This document shows, one piece after another, positions 6,512 to 9,022 of a DNA stretch of 9,022 nt; the first letter of the stretch is position 1, and the number at the start of each line of letters is the position of its first letter. The position numbers and the translations under genes are program-made. The DNA is from an uncultured Bacilli bacterium (GTDB taxonomy: Bacteria > Bacillota_I > Bacilli_A > RFN20 > CAG-826): the NCBI GenBank assembly GCA_944358755.1, contig CALVRY010000042.1, positions 1-9,022 on the forward strand, given 5' to 3'. Below the pieces are notes generated by a model. It searched no databases. It was not told the origin of the DNA and was given only the letters and a program-made list of their open reading frames with translations.

Positions 6512-7222
6512 GTGAAAAAGTTAATTAAATCCTTAAATACTCTTGTTTACGCATTAAGTTTTATTGTTCTTGTAATTTCTGTTCCAATAGCAATAGTGCT
6601 TTTATGGAGAGGATTTTACTATTGGCATATTGATTTATTAGATATAACTTCTTTAACAGGTTATACAAAAGACGAACTTATTATGTCTTTTAACGAACTT
6701 ATGGATTCGCTTATTTTCTATAAGCCATTTGGTGAAGGCGTTTTTAAATATTCAGAAAGCGGAATGAATCATTTTCTTGATTGTAGAATACTTTTTACAA
6801 TCGATTTAATTGCGGCACCAATTAGTTTAGTAATCTTTGCTCTTCATGCATTTTTAATTAAATTTAACTTTATTAAAGTGTATCAAGTTAAGAATTTATC
6901 AGTTTTATTTTTCGCTTCATTTGTGCCAATTATTGCTTTTGGAGCTTTAGCAATCTTTGCTTTAATCGATGTTGATGCAGCTTATGCTTTTTTCCATGCA
7001 GTTCTTTTCCCAGGGAAAGATAATTGGCTATTTAATGGAAATACTGATCCAATAATTTACGCATTACCAGAGCAATTTTTCCTAGACTGTGGAATATTTA
7101 TTTTTGGATTAATTTTAATTGTTTTAATAGGAGTAATTATATTTAATATTATTAGATTAGTTAAATACTCATCCGTGAGAATTTATAATAAATATGATTT
7201 ATTAAAAAGAGGAGTGAAATAA
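6512..7222 (+). CDS. TIGR01906/DUF1461 membrane protein, candidate lipoprotein intramolecular transacylase (Lit-like)
   Basis: This 236-residue integral membrane protein has about four hydrophobic helices: 10-32, 95-117, 130-152 and 193-215. It fits the TIGR01906/DUF1461 pattern, with a large loop after helix 1 ending in YSESGMNHFLDCR and a second loop FHAVLFPGKDNW...LPEQFF. From memory, the family includes Lit of Enterococcus and Bacillus. Lit moves an acyl chain within diacylglyceryl lipoproteins to give lyso-form lipoproteins and uses two histidines about 70 residues apart. Here H87 and H162 sit in these conserved loops. The start is GTG at 6512: the frame is closed at 6500 and there is no earlier ATG. 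It lacks a Shine-Dalgarno and overlaps an out-of-frame ATGTGA. It follows the reductase by 40 bases and its stop overlaps the next start by one base. Family confidence is high; the Lit activity is an inference, since not every family member need have it. Confidence 0.8.
   Translation: MKKLIKSLNTLVYALSFIVLVISVPIAIVLLWRGFYYWHIDLLDITSLTGYTKDELIMSFNELMDSLIFYKPFGEGVFKYSESGMNHFLDCRILFTIDLIAAPISLVIFALHAFLIKFNFIKVYQVKNLSVLFFASFVPIIAFGALAIFALIDVDAAYAFFHAVLFPGKDNWLFNGNTDPIIYALPEQFFLDCGIFIFGLILIVLIGVIIFNIIRLVKYSSVRIYNKYDLLKRGVK
7210..7214 (+). promoter_or_regulatory. Shine-Dalgarno of the MIF-like gene within the preceding gene
   Basis: AGGAG lies 7 bases before the ATG at 7222, inside the last codons of the membrane protein gene. 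The stop and start overlap as TAATG, which suggests translational coupling. Confidence 0.75.
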
Positions 7223-7563
7223 TGCCATTTGTAAATTTAAAAACTAATGTTAATATCGATTCTAAGCTTGAAAACTCACTTAAAACTAATTTAGGTGAAT
7301 TAATCAAAATTATTCCAGGAAAAAGCGAAAACTGGCTGATGATTAATCTTGAAGGTAGTAAAACTATGTATTTTAAAGGAAGCGAAGATAGATGCGCGAT
7401 GATTGAAGTTAAAATATATGGTGAAGCTCCTGATAGTGCCAAAGAAAAGTTTACAGAAGAAGTTACAAGTTTAGTTTCAAAACAACTCTTGATTCCAAAA
7501 GATAGAATTTATGTAAGCTATTTTGAGACATTTGATTGGGGTTTTGCAGGGAATAATTTTTAA
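7222..7563 (+). CDS. MIF-like tautomerase (macrophage migration inhibitory factor family)
   Basis: MIF-family proteins are small trimeric enzymes that tautomerise phenylpyruvate or dopachrome analogues using the N-terminal proline. The 113 residues match the family length. P2, exposed after Met removal, is the catalytic proline in MPFVNLKTNV. K34 in PGKSENWL corresponds to the human MIF active-site lysine (Lys32). Y97 in RIYVSY corresponds to Tyr95, but the human Asn97 position is S99. The C-terminal WGFAGNNF matches the family end (GWNNSTF in human). The human CALC redox motif is incomplete: C58 is kept, the second Cys is I61. No signal peptide is present, so secretion is not indicated. It is coupled to the Lit-like gene. 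The natural substrate of bacterial members is unknown. Confidence 0.92.
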   Translation: MPFVNLKTNVNIDSKLENSLKTNLGELIKIIPGKSENWLMINLEGSKTMYFKGSEDRCAMIEVKIYGEAPDSAKEKFTEEVTSLVSKQLLIPKDRIYVSYFETFDWGFAGNNF

Positions 7564-7591
7564 TTACAAATAATAGCAAATTTGCTATTAT
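7563..7591 (+). promoter_or_regulatory. Possible promoter of tRNA-Gly
   Basis: ATTACA (7563-7568, 4 of 6 to the -35 consensus), 17 bases, and TATTAT (7586-7591, 5 of 6 to the -10 consensus). Transcription would start about 7598-7600, almost at the first base of the tRNA. The -10 lies inside a palindrome. Alternatively the tRNA is read through from the upstream genes. Confidence 0.35.
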
Positions 7592-7593
7592 TT
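7568..7593. repeat. Perfect 26-base palindrome between the MIF-like gene and tRNA-Gly
   Basis: The 13-base half AAATAATAGCAAA is followed directly by its exact reverse complement, centred at 7580/7581. As RNA it can form an 11-bp hairpin with an AATT loop, so it may be a weak, possibly bidirectional terminator of the upstream genes or an RNA-processing site. As DNA it could be an operator over the tRNA-Gly -10. Only two G-C pairs and no proper T tract make the terminator role doubtful. Confidence 0.85.
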
Positions 7594-7599
7594 ATTTAC

Positions 7600-7673
7600 G
7601 CACGATTAGTTTAGTGGTAAAACGTTAGCTTCCCAAGCTGAATTCGCGAGTTCGATTCTCGTATCGTGCTCCA
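7600..7673 (+). tRNA. tRNA-Gly (CCC)
   Basis: A 74-base tRNA with encoded CCA. The acceptor stem GCACGAT/ATCGTGC is perfect with T as discriminator. The D stem is GTTT/AAAC and the anticodon stem TTAGC/GCTGA with loop TTCCCAA. U33 is at 7631 and the anticodon CCC at 7632-7634, reading GGG. The variable loop has 4 bases and the T arm is GCGAG/CTCGT. It resembles Bacillus tRNA-Gly(TCC), with T replaced by C at position 34. Confidence 0.95.
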
Positions 7674-7685
7674 GTCCAAAACTTT

Positions 7686-7711
7686 GGTCCGGCTCATTCC
7701 GGGCTTTTTTT
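7686..7711 (+). terminator. Intrinsic terminator after tRNA-Gly
   Basis: GGTCCGG (7686-7692) pairs with CCGGGCT (7699-7705), 7 bp with G-U pairs, loop CTCATT, then a T run to 7711. It lies 12 bases after the tRNA CCA. Confidence 0.85.
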
Positions 7712-7788
7712 CTAACAAAAGTTCTTTGGCAAAAATAACATTTACTTGTTGATTTAGATTTTTAAATATTAGAGAATATTTGCGTTTT

Positions 7789-7797
7789 GGGAGAGAG
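7789..7797 (+). promoter_or_regulatory. Shine-Dalgarno that fixes the MFS start
   Basis: GGGAGAGAG lies just before the ATG at 7801 (7 bases from the GGAG core). An in-frame TTG at 7780 lies before this element and has no ribosome binding site, so 7801 is preferred. Confidence 0.75.
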
Positions 7798-7800
7798 TTT

Positions 7801-8994
7801 ATGGCAATATTGCTCTTAATTATTATCTACATTATATTTATCTCGCTTGGTTTACCTGATTCACTTGTTGGCGCTACTTGGCCAGCAGTTTCACAAAGTT
7901 TAGGAATAAGCGAAGACTTCCAAGGAATTTTAACTTTTACAATTTCCTTATGTACAATTGTTTCTTCGTTTTTAACACCATTTTTAGTTAAACAGTTAAA
8001 AGCAAAAGGCGTTATTATCATTTCGATTTTATTTACTTGTATTGGCTTAATTTGTATTTCTTATTCGCCTAATTTTCTTTGTCTTGTTTTAAGTGGAATC
8101 CCTCTAGGACTTGGAGCTGGAGCGATTGATTCTACTTTAAATAATTACGTTGCGTTAAATTATAAAGCCATTCATTTAAATTGGTTACATGCATTTTGGG
8201 GAGTAGGCGCATCAATTTCTCCTCTTATTTGTGGGGCTTTTTTAACTGATATTAATGGATGGAGAAATGCAGCGTTATGTCTTGCGATCATTCAATCCTG
8301 TATTTGGTTACTATGTGTTATTTCAATAAAAGTTTGGAATAAGGCTGAACTTCAATTTGAAAAACGTGAAGAAGGCGAAAAAGAGGTTGGAGAATCAAAA
8401 GGTTTTCTTAAAACTATAAGAATTGCAGGAGTTGTACCAGCTCTTATTGGTTTCTTTTGCTACATAGCAATTGAACAAACAACCGCACTTTGGTTTTCAT
8501 CAATGTGTGTGTTTGAACTAGGCGTTGATGAAGATCTTGCTGCGACTTGGACATCTTTATTTTACTTTGGAATAATGGGTGGAAGAATCTTATCTGGCTT
8601 ATTCTCGCTTAAAATTAACGATAAGAATTTAATTAGAATTGGACAGGGTGTAATTTTAGTTGGCGCGATATTAATGTGCCTTACATTTAATGTTTATATT
8701 TTACCAGTTGGTCTTGTTATTATTGGACTTGGATGCGGACCTGTTTATCCTTCAATAATTCATTCAACTCCTACAAGATTTGGAAAAGTAAATTCACAAT
8801 CTGTTATGTCAATTCAAATGGGTTGCTCTTATATTGCTAACGTTACAATTGCTCCATTTTTTGGAATAATTGGTAAAAATACAACATTTTTAATTCTTCC
8901 TTACGTAGTTTTGGGAATATTAATTGTTTTTTTTTTAACTAACGACTTAGTTAATAGATTAGTTAAAAAGAACCAAGTTGAACAAAATGCATAG
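7801..8994 (+). CDS. Major facilitator superfamily transporter, FHS/fucose-permease-like
   Basis: A 397-residue inner-membrane carrier with about 12 hydrophobic helices in two halves of six, joined by a charged cytoplasmic loop (about residues 177-205, rich in Glu and Lys). Features seen in sugar-permease-like MFS members are GLPDSLVGATWP at the end of helix 1, GLGAGAIDSTLNNYVA (103-118), LHAFWGVGASISP (129-141) and, in the second half, GIMGGRILSG and GLGCGPVYPSIIHSTPTRFG. The resemblance is to the fucose/glucose:H+ symporter (FHS) branch, but the substrate cannot be read from the sequence. The start at 7801 is chosen over an in-frame TTG at 7780 because of the Shine-Dalgarno between them. 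Upstream, TTGATT (7749-7754) and GAGAAT (7772-7777) with 17 bases between could be a weak promoter. It is preceded by a tRNA terminator and followed by a hairpin with Ts, so it is probably monocistronic. Confidence 0.9.
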   Translation: MAILLLIIIYIIFISLGLPDSLVGATWPAVSQSLGISEDFQGILTFTISLCTIVSSFLTPFLVKQLKAKGVIIISILFTCIGLICISYSPNFLCLVLSGIPLGLGAGAIDSTLNNYVALNYKAIHLNWLHAFWGVGASISPLICGAFLTDINGWRNAALCLAIIQSCIWLLCVISIKVWNKAELQFEKREEGEKEVGESKGFLKTIRIAGVVPALIGFFCYIAIEQTTALWFSSMCVFELGVDEDLAATWTSLFYFGIMGGRILSGLFSLKINDKNLIRIGQGVILVGAILMCLTFNVYILPVGLVIIGLGCGPVYPSIIHSTPTRFGKVNSQSVMSIQMGCSYIANVTIAPFFGIIGKNTTFLILPYVVLGILIVFFLTNDLVNRLVKKNQVEQNA

Positions 8995-8998
8995 TTTT

Positions 8999-9019
8999 GT
9001 TTAATCGCTAAACTTTTTT
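8999..9019 (+). terminator. Likely terminator of the MFS gene
   Basis: GTTTA (8999-9003) pairs with TAAAC (9009-9013) around ATCGC, followed by six Ts. The stem is short and A+T-rich, but its position 5 bases after the stop and its T run fit an intrinsic terminator. Confidence 0.55.
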
Positions 9020-9022
9020 ATT

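Noticed and set aside
7161..7442. 93-codon minus-strand frame over the MIF-like gene
   Set aside because: Antisense shadow of a conserved coding region.
7827..8021. 64-codon minus-strand frame in the MFS gene
   Set aside because: Antisense shadow of a membrane protein gene.

Overview
The window comes from a low-GC bacterium, most likely an uncultured gut-type Bacillota (Bacilli, Erysipelotrichia or a Mollicutes relative). The evidence is the strong A+T bias of the intergenic DNA, bacilli-like tRNAs with encoded CCA ends, consensus-like sigma-A promoters, intrinsic terminators with T tracts, and gene families typical of Firmicutes (LemA, a CarD-type regulator, a TIGR01906/DUF1461 membrane protein). 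Trp is encoded by TGG and every gene reads through with TGA as stop, so this is not a mycoplasma-type code. The assignment below phylum level is an inference.

Layout. Positions 1-3697 hold the end of a glycogen operon: the 3' two thirds of glgB (truncated by the window edge) followed with no gap by a complete glgP, closed by a strong hairpin terminator. A 270-base A+T-rich gap with an extended -10 promoter leads to lemA. A CarD-family transcription regulator lies convergent to lemA on the minus strand. A divergent intergenic region then gives a well-formed promoter for a tRNA-Asp/tRNA-Phe transcription unit with its own terminator.

Positions 5558-7673 hold a likely co-directional unit: a thioredoxin-reductase-like flavoprotein, a four-helix membrane protein of the Lit family (lipoprotein intramolecular transacylase candidate), a MIF-like tautomerase whose start overlaps the preceding stop, then a perfect 26-base palindrome and a tRNA-Gly(CCC) with a terminator. 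The window ends with a 12-helix MFS transporter and a weak terminator.

How the genes work together. GlgB and GlgP are the branching and phosphorolysis steps of storage glycogen turnover. The trxB-like/lit-like/MIF-like set may be co-transcribed, but a shared pathway is not evident. I see no mobile element, CRISPR array, phage gene or defence system, and the region looks like core chromosome. The points most worth a second look are the Lit-family protein with both candidate catalytic histidines, the altered dinucleotide-phosphate motif of the reductase, and the palindrome overlapping a possible tRNA-Gly promoter.
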